Source of the DNA: Lutispora thermophila DSM 19022
GTDB taxonomy: Bacteria; Bacillota; Clostridia; Lutisporales; Lutisporaceae
Length of the DNA: 64,000 nt
NCBI RefSeq assembly: GCF_900142105.1
Contig: NZ_FQZS01000014.1
Span: 1-64,000 of the forward strand
Reading direction: 5' to 3'
Part shown: one piece after another, positions 52,022-61,355 of the stretch
Layout of the letters: every line of letters starts with the position of its first letter
Numbering within the stretch: position 1 is the stretch's first letter
Notes under the pieces: generated by a model
What the model was told of the DNA's origin: nothing
What the model saw: only the letters and a program-made list of their open reading frames with translations
Databases searched by the model: none
Program-made: the position numbers and the translations under genes

Positions 52022-52977
52022 AACACTTGATTAAGATAGCATGTATTTTTCCAGGGCAAGGAGCTCAATATGTGGGAATGGGTAAAGAAGTTGCAAACAA
52101 TTTTAAGGAAGCAATGGATATATTTGATAAAGCAAGTGACATTTTAGGAATAGATATGAAAAGACTATGCTTCGAAGGAGATGAAGAAGAACTTAAAAAG
52201 ACGGAGAATACACAACCTTCAATTTTAACAACCAGTGTAGCTTTATTGGAAATTCTAAAATTAAAAGGTGTGGAACCTGCAATGGTGGCTGGCTTAAGCT
52301 TAGGAGAGTATTCGGCGCTTGTTGCTTCCAAGGCTATATCCTTTGAGGATGCAGTAGCAGTTGTTAAGAAGAGAGGAAAGTTCATGCAAGAAGCTGTACC
52401 TGAGGGAGTGGGATCTATGGCTGCAGTAATGGGAGTGGATAGGACAGAAATCAATGACTGTCTTAGAATGGCATCAGGCTATGGTGTTGTTGAAACAGCT
52501 AATTATAATTGTCCTAGGCAGGTAGTTATATCTGGGCATACAAGAGCTGTTGAAATAGCATGTAGTCTTTTGAAAGAGAGAGGAGCAAAGAAAGTTAAGA
52601 TACTACCTGTAAGTGCTCCCTTTCACTCAAGCTTGTTAAAAAGTGCAGGAGAAAAATTGTCTGAAGAATTGGATAAGATCAGATTCAATGATATGGATAT
52701 TCCTGTTATATCAAATGTGAATGCCCAGATAATCAAGGATAAATATGAAATAAAGAAATTGCTTGTAGAACAGGTTAGTTCTTCCGTATTATGGGAAGAC
52801 AGCGTTAGGAACATGATAGAGCAAGGCGTAGATACTTTTATAGAAGTAGGTCCTGGCAAATCCCTATCAGCCTTTGTTAAGAAGATCGATAAGAATGTAT
52901 CTGTATATAATGTTGAAGACCTAGAGTCTTTGAATAACACAATAGAATGTATCAGGGAGAGGTTAGAATGCAATTAA
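52018..52977 (+). CDS. fabD: Malonyl-CoA:ACP transacylase FabD
   Basis: FabD moves malonyl from CoA to ACP. The 319-residue enzyme has FPGQGAQYVGMGKEVA, the nucleophile motif GLSLGEYSALVAS, QEAVPEGVGSMAAVMG and the histidine in VSAPFHSSLLKSAG. GTG start, overlapping the fabK stop. The 3' end overlaps fabG by ten bases. Confidence 0.96.
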   Translation: MKHLIKIACIFPGQGAQYVGMGKEVANNFKEAMDIFDKASDILGIDMKRLCFEGDEEELKKTENTQPSILTTSVALLEILKLKGVEPAMVAGLSLGEYSALVASKAISFEDAVAVVKKRGKFMQEAVPEGVGSMAAVMGVDRTEINDCLRMASGYGVVETANYNCPRQVVISGHTRAVEIACSLLKERGAKKVKILPVSAPFHSSLLKSAGEKLSEELDKIRFNDMDIPVISNVNAQIIKDKYEIKKLLVEQVSSSVLWEDSVRNMIEQGVDTFIEVGPGKSLSAFVKKIDKNVSVYNVEDLESLNNTIECIRERLECN

Positions 52978-53711
52978 AGGGTAAAACTGCAATTATAACA
53001 GGGGCCTCAAGAGGTATAGGAAGAGCTATTGCTCTTAGCTTTGCAAAGGCTGGTGCCAATGTGGCAATAAACTACTCAAGCAGTCATATTGCCGCGCAAG
53101 AGGTTGTCAATGAAGCCATTAAATATGGTGTAAAGGCAGAAGTTATCAAAGCAGATGTATCTGACTATCTAGAAGTAGAAAATTTAATAGAGAGAGTATT
53201 AAATGAATATGGAAGCATAGATATATTAGTAAATAACGCAGGAATAACAAAGGATAATCTTCTTTTAAGAATGACTGAAGAAGACTTTGATAAAGTTATG
53301 AACATAAATATGAAAGGAACCTTCAATTTTACTAAAGCTGTAAGTAAAGTCATGGTAAAACAAAGAAAAGGAAAAATAATCAATATAGCTTCTGTTGTAG
53401 GCATAATAGGAAATGCGGGACAATCCAATTATGCTGCAGCAAAAGCAGGTATAATAGGTTTTACCAAATCAGTTGCAAAAGAGCTAGGCTCAAGAGGAAT
53501 TAACGTAAATGCTATAGCTCCAGGTTTTATTGAAACAGACATGACTGCTGTACTTTCAGATAAGATAAGAGAGCAATTTACCAATACCATACCACTGAAA
53601 AGGCCAGGAAAACCTGAGGACGTAGCAAATGCAGCATTATTTTTAGCGTCTGACTATTCGGATTATATTACAGGCCAAGTATTAAATATTGACGGTGGAA
53701 TGGTTATGTAA
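52968..53711 (+). CDS. fabG: 3-oxoacyl-ACP reductase FabG
   Basis: FabG reduces beta-ketoacyl-ACP with NADPH. The 247-residue short-chain dehydrogenase has the cofactor motif TGASRGIGRAIALSFAKAGA and NNAGITKDNLLLRM. The catalytic Ser-Tyr-Lys run is INIASVVGIIGNAGQSNYAA followed by AKAG, with the ending QVLNIDGGMVM. I chose the ATG at 52968 with GGGAGAGG upstream rather than the in-frame start at 52947 inside fabD. Confidence 0.97.
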   Translation: MQLKGKTAIITGASRGIGRAIALSFAKAGANVAINYSSSHIAAQEVVNEAIKYGVKAEVIKADVSDYLEVENLIERVLNEYGSIDILVNNAGITKDNLLLRMTEEDFDKVMNINMKGTFNFTKAVSKVMVKQRKGKIINIASVVGIIGNAGQSNYAAAKAGIIGFTKSVAKELGSRGINVNAIAPGFIETDMTAVLSDKIREQFTNTIPLKRPGKPEDVANAALFLASDYSDYITGQVLNIDGGMVM

Positions 53712-53749
53712 TATTATCATAGTATAATCTCTGAAGGGAGGTGAGACTT

Positions 53750-53977
53750 ATGATTTTTGAGAAAGTGCAGGAAAAGATTGCTGAGCAACTCGGCATAGAT
53801 ACTGATGATATTACTATGGAGTCTTCCTTCATTGAAGATTTAGGGGCAGATTCACTGGATATAGTGGAATTGTTAATGGCTCTTGAAGAAGAATTTGATA
53901 TAGAAATACCTGATGAGGAAGCAGAAAAACTTGTAACTGTAGGCGATGTAGTTGACTACATAAAGAATAATCAATAA
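53750..53977 (+). CDS. acpP: Acyl carrier protein
   Basis: The 75-residue acidic carrier holds growing acyl chains on a phosphopantetheine arm at the serine of the [18 protein letters not shown] motif. The ATG at 53750 follows GGGAGGTGAG. TTGACG-17 bp-TATTAT in the end of fabG and a second TATAAT at about 53722 suggest an extra promoter. A strong terminator follows, so acpP may be made in excess of its neighbours. Confidence 0.96.
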   Translation: MIFEKVQEKIAEQLGIDTDDITMESSFIEDLGADSLDIVELLMALEEEFDIEIPDEEAEKLVTVGDVVDYIKNNQ

Positions 53978-53996
53978 AAAAAGAATAATTATGATA

Positions 53997-54027
53997 AAGA
54001 AGTCCCGTTAATAGGGACTTCTTTTTT
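53997..54027 (+). terminator. Terminator between acpP and fabF
   Basis: AAGAAGTCCC-GTTAATA-GGGACTTCTT followed by TTTT is a strong hairpin inside the fab operon, directly after acpP. Confidence 0.92.
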
Positions 54028-54059
54028 ACAATATAATAATTTTTAAGGAGAGGAATACA

Positions 54060-55301
54060 ATGAATAAGAAGAGGGTTGTTATTACAGGATTAGGGATTAT
54101 CTCTCCCATTGGCATAGGAAAAAATGCCTTTTTTACAGGTTTAAAGGAAGGACAATCTGGTGTAGACAAAATAACTAAATTTGATACTGAAGGACTGGAT
54201 GTAAAAATAGCTGCGGAGGTAAGGAACTTTGATCCTCTAGATTTCATTGATAAAAAAGAAGTAAAAAGAATGGATAGATATACCCAGTTTGCAGTTGCAG
54301 CTTCAAAAATGGCTGTTGAAGATGCTTCTTTGAATGTTGGTGCCTTGGATCAGGATAGATTTGGAGTATGTATTGGCTCTGGAATAGGCGGATTGGAAAC
54401 CTTAGAAAATCAGTATAATGTTATGAAAGATAAGGGACCAGGTAGAGTCAGCCCATTTTTTATACCAATGATGATATCTAATATTGCTGCTGGATATATA
54501 TCAATGACTTTTAATGCAAAAGGACCAAACATGACTATCGTTACGGCATGCGCTTCAGCAACTAATGCAATTGGAGAGGCATACAATATAATAAAAAGAA
54601 ATGATGCAGATATAATGATCACAGGAGGTGCAGAGGCTTCTATTACTCCTCTAGCTATTGCAGGATTCTGTTCAATGAAAGCTTTATCACAAAGAAATGA
54701 AGAACCTAAGAAAGCTTCAAGACCTTTTGATAAAGAAAGAGATGGATTTATCATGGGGGAAGGTGCTGGCATACTTATACTAGAAGATCTCGAACATGCA
54801 ATAAGAAGAGGAGCTAGAATATATGGAGAAGTAGTGGGATATGGAACTACAGCTGATGCTTATCATATAACAGCACCTGCTCCGGAAGGAGAAGGTGCAT
54901 ATAAAGCCATGAAAAAAGCTGTTGAAGATGCGGGTATAGAACCGGGAGAGATTGATTATATCAATGCTCATGGTACTTCAACAGAGTTAAATGATAAATA
55001 TGAAACAATGGCAATAAAAAAACTAATGGGTGATTATGCCTATAATGTTATGATAAGTTCTACAAAGTCTATGACAGGTCATTTGCTAGGAGCAGCAGGA
55101 GGAGTAGAGGCTATAGCATGTATTATGGCCATAAGGGAAGGAATAGTACCTCCAACCATAAACTATGAAGTAAAGGATGAAAACTGTGATCTTGATTATG
55201 TGCCTAATTTTGCCAGAAAAGTAGCAGTAAACTACGCTATGTCAAACTCCTTTGGTTTTGGAGGGCATAATGCATCAATAATATTGAAAAAATATATGTA
55301 A
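54060..55301 (+). CDS. fabF: Beta-ketoacyl-ACP synthase II FabF
   Basis: FabF elongates acyl chains. The 413-residue enzyme has [20 protein letters not shown], the catalytic cysteine in [15 protein letters not shown], and the two histidines in [12 protein letters not shown] and [26 protein letters not shown] lies at the end. It follows the acpP terminator; no separate promoter is obvious in the 32-bp gap, so read-through is likely. Confidence 0.97.
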   Translation: MNKKRVVITGLGIISPIGIGKNAFFTGLKEGQSGVDKITKFDTEGLDVKIAAEVRNFDPLDFIDKKEVKRMDRYTQFAVAASKMAVEDASLNVGALDQDRFGVCIGSGIGGLETLENQYNVMKDKGPGRVSPFFIPMMISNIAAGYISMTFNAKGPNMTIVTACASATNAIGEAYNIIKRNDADIMITGGAEASITPLAIAGFCSMKALSQRNEEPKKASRPFDKERDGFIMGEGAGILILEDLEHAIRRGARIYGEVVGYGTTADAYHITAPAPEGEGAYKAMKKAVEDAGIEPGEIDYINAHGTSTELNDKYETMAIKKLMGDYAYNVMISSTKSMTGHLLGAAGGVEAIACIMAIREGIVPPTINYEVKDENCDLDYVPNFARKVAVNYAMSNSFGFGGHNASIILKKYM

Positions 55302-55356
55302 ATGTTATACTATAGTCGTGCAATCTGATATTAATTTTGAAAGGGATAAAGGTATT

Positions 55357-56067
55357 ATGGATGATGTACGATTGAAATCCCTTCATGAATTTGAAGAGAT
55401 TATAAACTATAAATTTTTGGATAAACAGCTTTTGAACACTGCTCTGACTCATAGTTCTTATGCTCGTGGACAAGAGGATCATCAACCCTATAATGAGAGA
55501 TTGGAGTTTCTAGGAGATTCCATACTATCAATGATAATAAGCTTTCATCTCTTTAGTAGGTTAAAAGATATTTCTGAGGGGCAAATGACTAGGATAAGAG
55601 CCAATATAGTATGCGAGAAGTCTCTTTATGATATTGCAAAAAGACTAAAGATTGGGGATTATATTTACCTTAGCAAGGGAGAGGAAAACACCGGTGGACG
55701 AAAAAGAGTATCCATACTGGCAGATGCAGTGGAGGCCTTGATTGCAGCAATATATTTGGATGGAGGTATGGAAAAGGCAGAAAAATTTGTATTAACTGTT
55801 ATGAAAGAAAATATAGAATCATCAATAAAAAACAGGATGTATAATGATTATAAATCCTTTTTGCAAGAGTACGTTCAGAAACACAACATGGGGATAATTG
55901 AGTATAAATTGCTTTCAGAAAGAGGACCGGACCATTCTAAGGAATTCCAGATGGCAGTATTTTTAAATGACAAGCTCATCGGAGAAGGCACGGGAAAAAG
56001 CAAAAAGGATGCACAGCAATCCGCTGCCAGAAATGCGATTGCTTCTATTGGTTTAATCCATGAGTAA
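55357..56067 (+). CDS. rnc: Ribonuclease III
   Basis: RNase III cuts double-stranded RNA and matures rRNA. The 236-residue protein has the catalytic signature NERLEFLGDSILSMII and ADAVEALIAAIYLDGG in the nuclease domain (1-155). A dsRNA-binding domain follows, with DYKSFLQEYVQKHNMGIIEY and GTGKSKKDAQQSAARNA. I prefer the ATG at 55357 to the GTG at 55318; both are in frame. It overlaps the next gene by eight bases. Confidence 0.94.
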   Translation: MDDVRLKSLHEFEEIINYKFLDKQLLNTALTHSSYARGQEDHQPYNERLEFLGDSILSMIISFHLFSRLKDISEGQMTRIRANIVCEKSLYDIAKRLKIGDYIYLSKGEENTGGRKRVSILADAVEALIAAIYLDGGMEKAEKFVLTVMKENIESSIKNRMYNDYKSFLQEYVQKHNMGIIEYKLLSERGPDHSKEFQMAVFLNDKLIGEGTGKSKKDAQQSAARNAIASIGLIHE

Positions 56068-57136
56068 AAAACATTATATTATTCCAATTTTTATTCCTCA
56101 TCAAGGATGCCCTCATGATTGCATTTTCTGTAATCAAAGAAAAATAACCGGTCAATCAGGAAATATTAGTATTGAAGAGGCAGAAGAAATTGTAGAAAAG
56201 CATCTGAAAACAATAGACTCAATGAATGCGACAGTTGAAATAGCTTTTTTCGGTGGAAGCTTTACCGGAATACCGTGGGATGATCAGAATAAGTTTTTGG
56301 CTCTTGCAAACAAGTACCTAAAGGATGGTAAAATTGATACCATAAGGCTTTCCACAAGGCCGGACTATATAAGTAAAGATATCGTGAATAATCTAAAAAA
56401 ATATGGGGCAAGCATAGTTGAACTGGGAATTCAATCCATGGATAAGGATGTTTTGGGCATAGCAAGAAGAGGACACAGCCCTGAAGATGTGATAAATGCA
56501 ATATCTTTACTTAAAGATGAAGGATTTATTGTAGGTGCACAGTTGATGGTAGGCTTGCCTGGAGACGATGAAAACAAAGCAATGGAGACTGCAAAAAAAA
56601 TTTCAGAGTTGAAACCTCATATTGCCAGAATATATCCTGTTTTGGTTATTAAGGACACATATTTGGAAGAAATGTATTCAGCAGGACTATATAAGCCTTT
56701 ATCTATAGATGATGCAGTCCATATATCAAAAAATATGCTGATCGAATTGGAAAAATCAGGAATTAGAGTTATTAGGGTTGGACTTCAGCCTACAGATGAC
56801 CTTAGAATAGGTGATAGCGTAGTAGCAGGTCCTTACCATCCTTCAATGAGACAGTTAGTTGAATCTGAAATATTTAAGAGCATGATAATTTATATATTGG
56901 AGACAGTTGAGTTAAGCAAGTTTAATACTATAAAAGTATTATCTAATCCAAGGGATTTTTCATCTGTATTAGGGCAAAAAAGATCAAATTATGAGTTTAT
57001 AAAAAAACTATATACAGATCAATCTATTATATTCAAAGAAGATACCTCCCTTGATGTAGGTTCTATAGCAGTGGTTTGTGGCGAAAAATCAATAAAATTG
57101 TCTAAAAATACTTATTATCATAAAATAAGTTTTTGA
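56060..57136 (+). CDS. Elp3-like radical SAM protein
   Basis: This 358-residue radical SAM protein has its cluster motif at HQGCPHDCIFCNQRKITG (CxxxCxxC). Further blocks are AFFGGSFTGIPWDDQ, RLSTRPDYISKDI, VELGIQSMDKDVLGIARRGH and VGLPGDDENKA. These match the Elp3/YhcC branch of radical SAM enzymes, which act on tRNA, but the GNAT half of true Elp3 is missing. The rnc-radical SAM-smc neighbourhood is common in Clostridia, by recollection. The substrate is unknown. Confidence 0.85.
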   Translation: MSKKHYIIPIFIPHQGCPHDCIFCNQRKITGQSGNISIEEAEEIVEKHLKTIDSMNATVEIAFFGGSFTGIPWDDQNKFLALANKYLKDGKIDTIRLSTRPDYISKDIVNNLKKYGASIVELGIQSMDKDVLGIARRGHSPEDVINAISLLKDEGFIVGAQLMVGLPGDDENKAMETAKKISELKPHIARIYPVLVIKDTYLEEMYSAGLYKPLSIDDAVHISKNMLIELEKSGIRVIRVGLQPTDDLRIGDSVVAGPYHPSMRQLVESEIFKSMIIYILETVELSKFNTIKVLSNPRDFSSVLGQKRSNYEFIKKLYTDQSIIFKEDTSLDVGSIAVVCGEKSIKLSKNTYYHKISF

Positions 57137-57161
57137 AGGAATTATAAACCAAATATAGAAT
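57137..57161 (+). promoter_or_regulatory. Putative sigma-H promoter of spoVS
   Basis: AGGAATT (57137-57143), a 14-bp spacer and GAAT (57158-57161) match the sigma-H pattern and the spacing I recall from Bacillus spoVG. It lies immediately after the stop of the radical SAM gene and about 50 bp before spoVS, a gene controlled by sigma-H in Bacillus. Confidence 0.6.
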
Positions 57162-57211
57162 ATATAATCAATCGCAATATTTTTAATGTTATATAGGGGG
57201 TATTGAATTAT

Positions 57212-57472
57212 ATGGAAGTACTAAAAGTATCAGCTCAATCACAACCTAAATCTGTTGCAGGAGCTTTGGCGGCAGTATTAAGAGAGAGAGCTACAGCAGA
57301 GGTTCAGGCTGTAGGCGCAGGAGCTGTAAACCAAGCAGTTAAGGCAATTGCAATTACCAGAGGCTTTGTAGCACCTAATGGTATTGATCTTGTTGTAATA
57401 CCTGCCTTTTCTGAGATACAAATTGACGGAGAAGATAGGACAGCCATAAAATTTATAATAGAGCCAAGATAA
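57212..57472 (+). CDS. spoVS: Stage V sporulation protein S
   Basis: SpoVS is an 86-residue Alba-like protein needed for efficient septation control and coat assembly in spore formers. The sequence MEVLKVSAQSQPKSVAGALA, LRERATAEVQAVGAGAVNQA and TRGFVAPNGIDLVVIPAF is nearly invariant in the family. I chose the ATG at 57212; GGGGG lies 12-16 bases upstream. Confidence 0.96.
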   Translation: MEVLKVSAQSQPKSVAGALAAVLRERATAEVQAVGAGAVNQAVKAIAITRGFVAPNGIDLVVIPAFSEIQIDGEDRTAIKFIIEPR

Positions 57473-57575
57473 AAACAGACATCTAATAACAAAGAAGCAT
57501 GACTTTTAACTTATGACAAATAATCAACACTAATGTAATTTTCTCTTTGATAATGGTTTAATATTGAATATTAAG

Positions 57576-57615
57576 GCAAAAGCCTGTTGTGACAAAGCAA
57601 CAGGCTTTTGCTTTT
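57576..57615 (+). terminator. Terminator after spoVS
   Basis: GCAAAAGCCTGTTG-TGACAAAG-CAACAGGCTTTTGC followed by TTTT is a perfect 14-bp stem. It is the main feature of the 299-bp gap before smc; the rest of the gap presumably carries the smc promoter. Confidence 0.93.
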
Positions 57616-57771
57616 CAACTATTTAAACATATGATAGAATAAAAAAGGTTTCTATAAAATTCTCAAATGTAGGAAATCAAATTGGATTATGATAAAATTT
57701 TTGCTTAAATTTATGGATTTTCATGTATGAATATTGAGTAACTGAACTTTACATATAATAGGAGTGTTTAT

Positions 57772-60700
57772 ATGTATTTAAAAGAGTTAGAGATTATGGG
57801 TTTTAAATCCTTTTCTGATAAAACAAACATTAATTTTACTAAAGGCATCAATGCTATTGTTGGACCTAATGGCAGTGGTAAAAGCAATATAACAGATGCC
57901 ATCCGATGGGTAATAGGAGAGCAAAGTGTAAAAGCCTTAAGAGGTAACAAGATGGAAGATGTAATATTCGCAGGAAGTGATAAAAAAAAGGCTTCAGGCT
58001 TTGCAGAAGTAACTCTCGTATTGGATAATTATGATAGAACTATAGATGTGGACTTCAATGAAATTAGCATAACCAGGAGAATGTATCGTTCAGGCGAGAG
58101 TGAATATTATATAAATAAAACCCAATGTAGATTGAAAGATATTGTAGAAATGCTTATGGATACAGGCATTGGGAAAGAAGGTTATTCCATTATTGGTCAA
58201 GGCAGAATAGATGATATTTTGAACAACAAATCAGACGGTAGAAGAATCATATTTGAAGAAGCAGCCGGTATAACAAAATATAAGCACAGAAAAGCTGAAT
58301 CGGAAAAAAAGTTGGAGCATACAGAGAATAATATTGAAAGATTAGAAGATATAATCAATGAAATAAATAATCAATTAACACCTTTGGGCCATCAAGCTGA
58401 AATGGCTAAGAAATATTTGAAGTTATCAGAAGAATTGAAGGCTATAGAAGTAAACCTGATAATTAATAATATTGAGAAAAGCAAGGAAAAACTCAATGAT
58501 ATAGTGGACAAGCTTGGGGAACTGAATAAGCTTCAGGCTGAGAAAGAGTCAGAAATTGAAAAGCATAATGAGGATAAAGAAAAAATAAAAGTTTTAACCA
58601 AGGAACTTGAGTTGAAAATTCAAGCAATAAGTGAAGAAATGCATAGCCTTATTAATCAGAAAGAAAAACTTGATGGTGAGGGAAGGCTCCTTCAAGAGAA
58701 GGAATCCTATGTCAATGCTACTATGGATAAACTTGATAAAGAAGAATCAAATCTAAAGATGCAAAAGGAGCAGTTGGATTCTGATATAGATAATGATAAT
58801 AAGCTGCTGATGTCCTATGAAAATCAGGTTAATGCATTATTGGAAGATATAATATTAAAAGAACAGGAGTATAAAAGTAAATTTTCATCAATTGATGACT
58901 TGGAAAACAAGATTGAGGAAATCAAAGATAAACACATAAATCTGCTGAATAAGTCTTATGATAAGAAAAACAGTATCAATAGTTTGATTACTATAAAAAC
59001 CAATTCAGAAAGCAGAATTAATCAGTTAAATATAGATAATGCATTACTTTCGGGACAATATGAAGAAAAGATATCAATGTTGGAGAAGACAAACTTAGAG
59101 TTAGAGGGAATTCAAAAAAATATAAGAGAGATCATTGATGAAAAGGAAGAGTTAACAAGCAAAAGGGAAAGTGTTATGAAATTGTTGGAAGAGCTTCAGG
59201 AGCAACTTGTTGAGGAAAGATCCAAGAAAGATAATGTTATTTCAAGACTGAGGCTTTTAGAAGAGATGGAAAGGGACTATGGGGGTTATAACAAAACAGT
59301 AAAGACAATATTGATGAAATATCAGAATGAGAAAAACAATTTACCAGGGTTTCGCGGTGCGGTAGGTGAGGTAATATCAGTAGATGCTGAATATGCAATA
59401 GCTATTGAAGTTGCATTAGGTTCATCTGTGCAAAACATAATTACCAATAATGAAGAAGATGCAAAAATCATTATAGAGTTTTTGAAGAAAAACAGGCTTG
59501 GTAGAGCTACATTTCTTCCCATAAGTTCAATCAAAGGAAAAACTCTTAATAGTAGTGAAAGAAAATATCTAGATATGCCGGGAGTAATAGGAATTGCAGC
59601 TGATATGGTCAGATATGAAAAGGAATATAAAGATATAATATATCATCTCCTAGGTAGAATTTTAGTGGTAGATAATATGGATACAGCAGTTAAACTAGCG
59701 AAATCTACCAACTACTCTTATAGAATTGTAACATTGGAAGGGGAATTGATAAGCCCGGGAGGAGCTATTACAGGAGGCAGCTTAGGATCCATTGGCTCTA
59801 ATATAATAACAAGAAAAAGTCAAATCGCAGAGCTTAAGGGTGATTATTCCAGTATTTTAAAGGGATTGGATAGGCTAGGCAAAGATATTGAGATTCAAAA
59901 GGATGAACTTGATGTATTGGAAAACCATATAGGCCATTGCACTGACAGTCTTCACAATCTAGAAATTGAAATCAACAACAAGAAAAACAGGCTTATTATT
60001 TTAAATAATGATTTGGATATCATAAAAAGCAAAATATTATTAAACAATAAGGAATTACAAGAGTTAAGCGCTCAAAGAGATGAGGCAATAGGGAAAATTG
60101 ATGATTTAGAAAAAGAATTAGTCCAGATTAAAGATGAAGTAACTGATATTGAGAAAGTTATATTAACGATGCAAGATGATTTGAAGGTGAAAAAGGAGCA
60201 AAGTATTGATTTCTACAATCATATAACTACATTAAAAGTTGAAATGGCAGAGACAAAGCAAAAAATCATATCTATAAAGCAAAACATAGAAAGAAATAAG
60301 CAAAGTCTTCAAGAAATAGAATCAAGGATTAAAAATATTATCGAAGAAAAAGAACAGTGTAAAAATGAACTTATTGAAATAGAAAGGAAGAAAGCAGAAA
60401 ATAAAAAGAACATAGAGGATATAACAGAAAAACAAGTTGAAAAGCAAAACGAACTTGAGGCTCTTGAAGAATCAAGAGATAGGAAGTCAAAGGTTTTGGA
60501 GGAGTTAGAAGAAAAAATAAAATCATTACAACTTGATTTAGGCAATATACAAAACAATCTGCATAAAACGGATATGGCAAAAGTTAAAATAGAATTAGAT
60601 ATTGAAAACCTGGAATATAAACTTCTGGATACTTATGAACTAAGTTATAGAAAAGCATTGGAACTTAGGATAGATGATTTCAACATAAGCAAAGCTTCAA

Positions 60701-61335
60701 AACAGTGTGAGGAGTTGAAGGAAGAAATTAGAGCATTAGGAACTATAAATGTAAATGCAGTGGAAGAGTACGAAAAGTTAAATCAAAGATATGAGTTCTT
60801 GCAAAAACAGTTGGATGATTTAATTAAGGCTAAAGAATCTTTAATAAAGGTAATAGATGATATAACAAAATATATGAAAAAACAGTTTATTGAGGAGTTT
60901 AATAAAATCAATACTAACTTTAATGAAGTCTTTGTTAAACTTTTTGGTGGGGGAAAGGCTCAGGTAGTACTAGCAGATGAAGAGGATGTACTAAATTCAG
61001 ATATTGACATTATTGCAAAACCCCCAAGCAAAAAGCTTCAGAGTTTATCGTTGTTATCAGGCGGTGAAAGAGCGCTAACTGCAATAGCACTTTTATTTGC
61101 CATATTAAAGATGAAACCGGCTCCTTTTTGTATTCTTGATGAAATTGATTCGGCATTGGATGATGCTAATGTTGATAGATATGCAATGTTTCTAAAGGAG
61201 TTTTCAACCCAGTTTATAATAATAACTCATAGAAAGGGCAGTATGGTAGCAGCAGATTGTCTTTATGGAGTGACAATGGATGAGACAGGAACGTCAAAGC
61301 TTCTGTCGGTTAAACTTGAGGATAAAGTAAGTTAA
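57772..61335 (+). CDS. smc: Chromosome segregation protein SMC
   Basis: SMC is the condensin ATPase that compacts and segregates chromosomes. The 1187-residue protein has Walker A VGPNGSGKSNITDAIRWVIG at the N-terminus and a long coiled coil. The hinge (about 515-660) includes PGFRGAVGEVISVDAEYAIA and GALITGG-type SPGGAITGGSLGSI. A second coiled coil leads to the C-terminal head, with the signature LSLLSGGERALTAIALLFAI and Walker B FCILDEIDSALDDANV. Intact; followed by ftsY. Confidence 0.97.
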   Translation: MYLKELEIMGFKSFSDKTNINFTKGINAIVGPNGSGKSNITDAIRWVIGEQSVKALRGNKMEDVIFAGSDKKKASGFAEVTLVLDNYDRTIDVDFNEISITRRMYRSGESEYYINKTQCRLKDIVEMLMDTGIGKEGYSIIGQGRIDDILNNKSDGRRIIFEEAAGITKYKHRKAESEKKLEHTENNIERLEDIINEINNQLTPLGHQAEMAKKYLKLSEELKAIEVNLIINNIEKSKEKLNDIVDKLGELNKLQAEKESEIEKHNEDKEKIKVLTKELELKIQAISEEMHSLINQKEKLDGEGRLLQEKESYVNATMDKLDKEESNLKMQKEQLDSDIDNDNKLLMSYENQVNALLEDIILKEQEYKSKFSSIDDLENKIEEIKDKHINLLNKSYDKKNSINSLITIKTNSESRINQLNIDNALLSGQYEEKISMLEKTNLELEGIQKNIREIIDEKEELTSKRESVMKLLEELQEQLVEERSKKDNVISRLRLLEEMERDYGGYNKTVKTILMKYQNEKNNLPGFRGAVGEVISVDAEYAIAIEVALGSSVQNIITNNEEDAKIIIEFLKKNRLGRATFLPISSIKGKTLNSSERKYLDMPGVIGIAADMVRYEKEYKDIIYHLLGRILVVDNMDTAVKLAKSTNYSYRIVTLEGELISPGGAITGGSLGSIGSNIITRKSQIAELKGDYSSILKGLDRLGKDIEIQKDELDVLENHIGHCTDSLHNLEIEINNKKNRLIILNNDLDIIKSKILLNNKELQELSAQRDEAIGKIDDLEKELVQIKDEVTDIEKVILTMQDDLKVKKEQSIDFYNHITTLKVEMAETKQKIISIKQNIERNKQSLQEIESRIKNIIEEKEQCKNELIEIERKKAENKKNIEDITEKQVEKQNELEALEESRDRKSKVLEELEEKIKSLQLDLGNIQNNLHKTDMAKVKIELDIENLEYKLLDTYELSYRKALELRIDDFNISKASKQCEELKEEIRALGTINVNAVEEYEKLNQRYEFLQKQLDDLIKAKESLIKVIDDITKYMKKQFIEEFNKINTNFNEVFVKLFGGGKAQVVLADEEDVLNSDIDIIAKPPSKKLQSLSLLSGGERALTAIALLFAILKMKPAPFCILDEIDSALDDANVDRYAMFLKEFSTQFIIITHRKGSMVAADCLYGVTMDETGTSKLLSVKLEDKVS

Positions 61336-61355
61336 ATAATGTAGGAGGATTAGTG

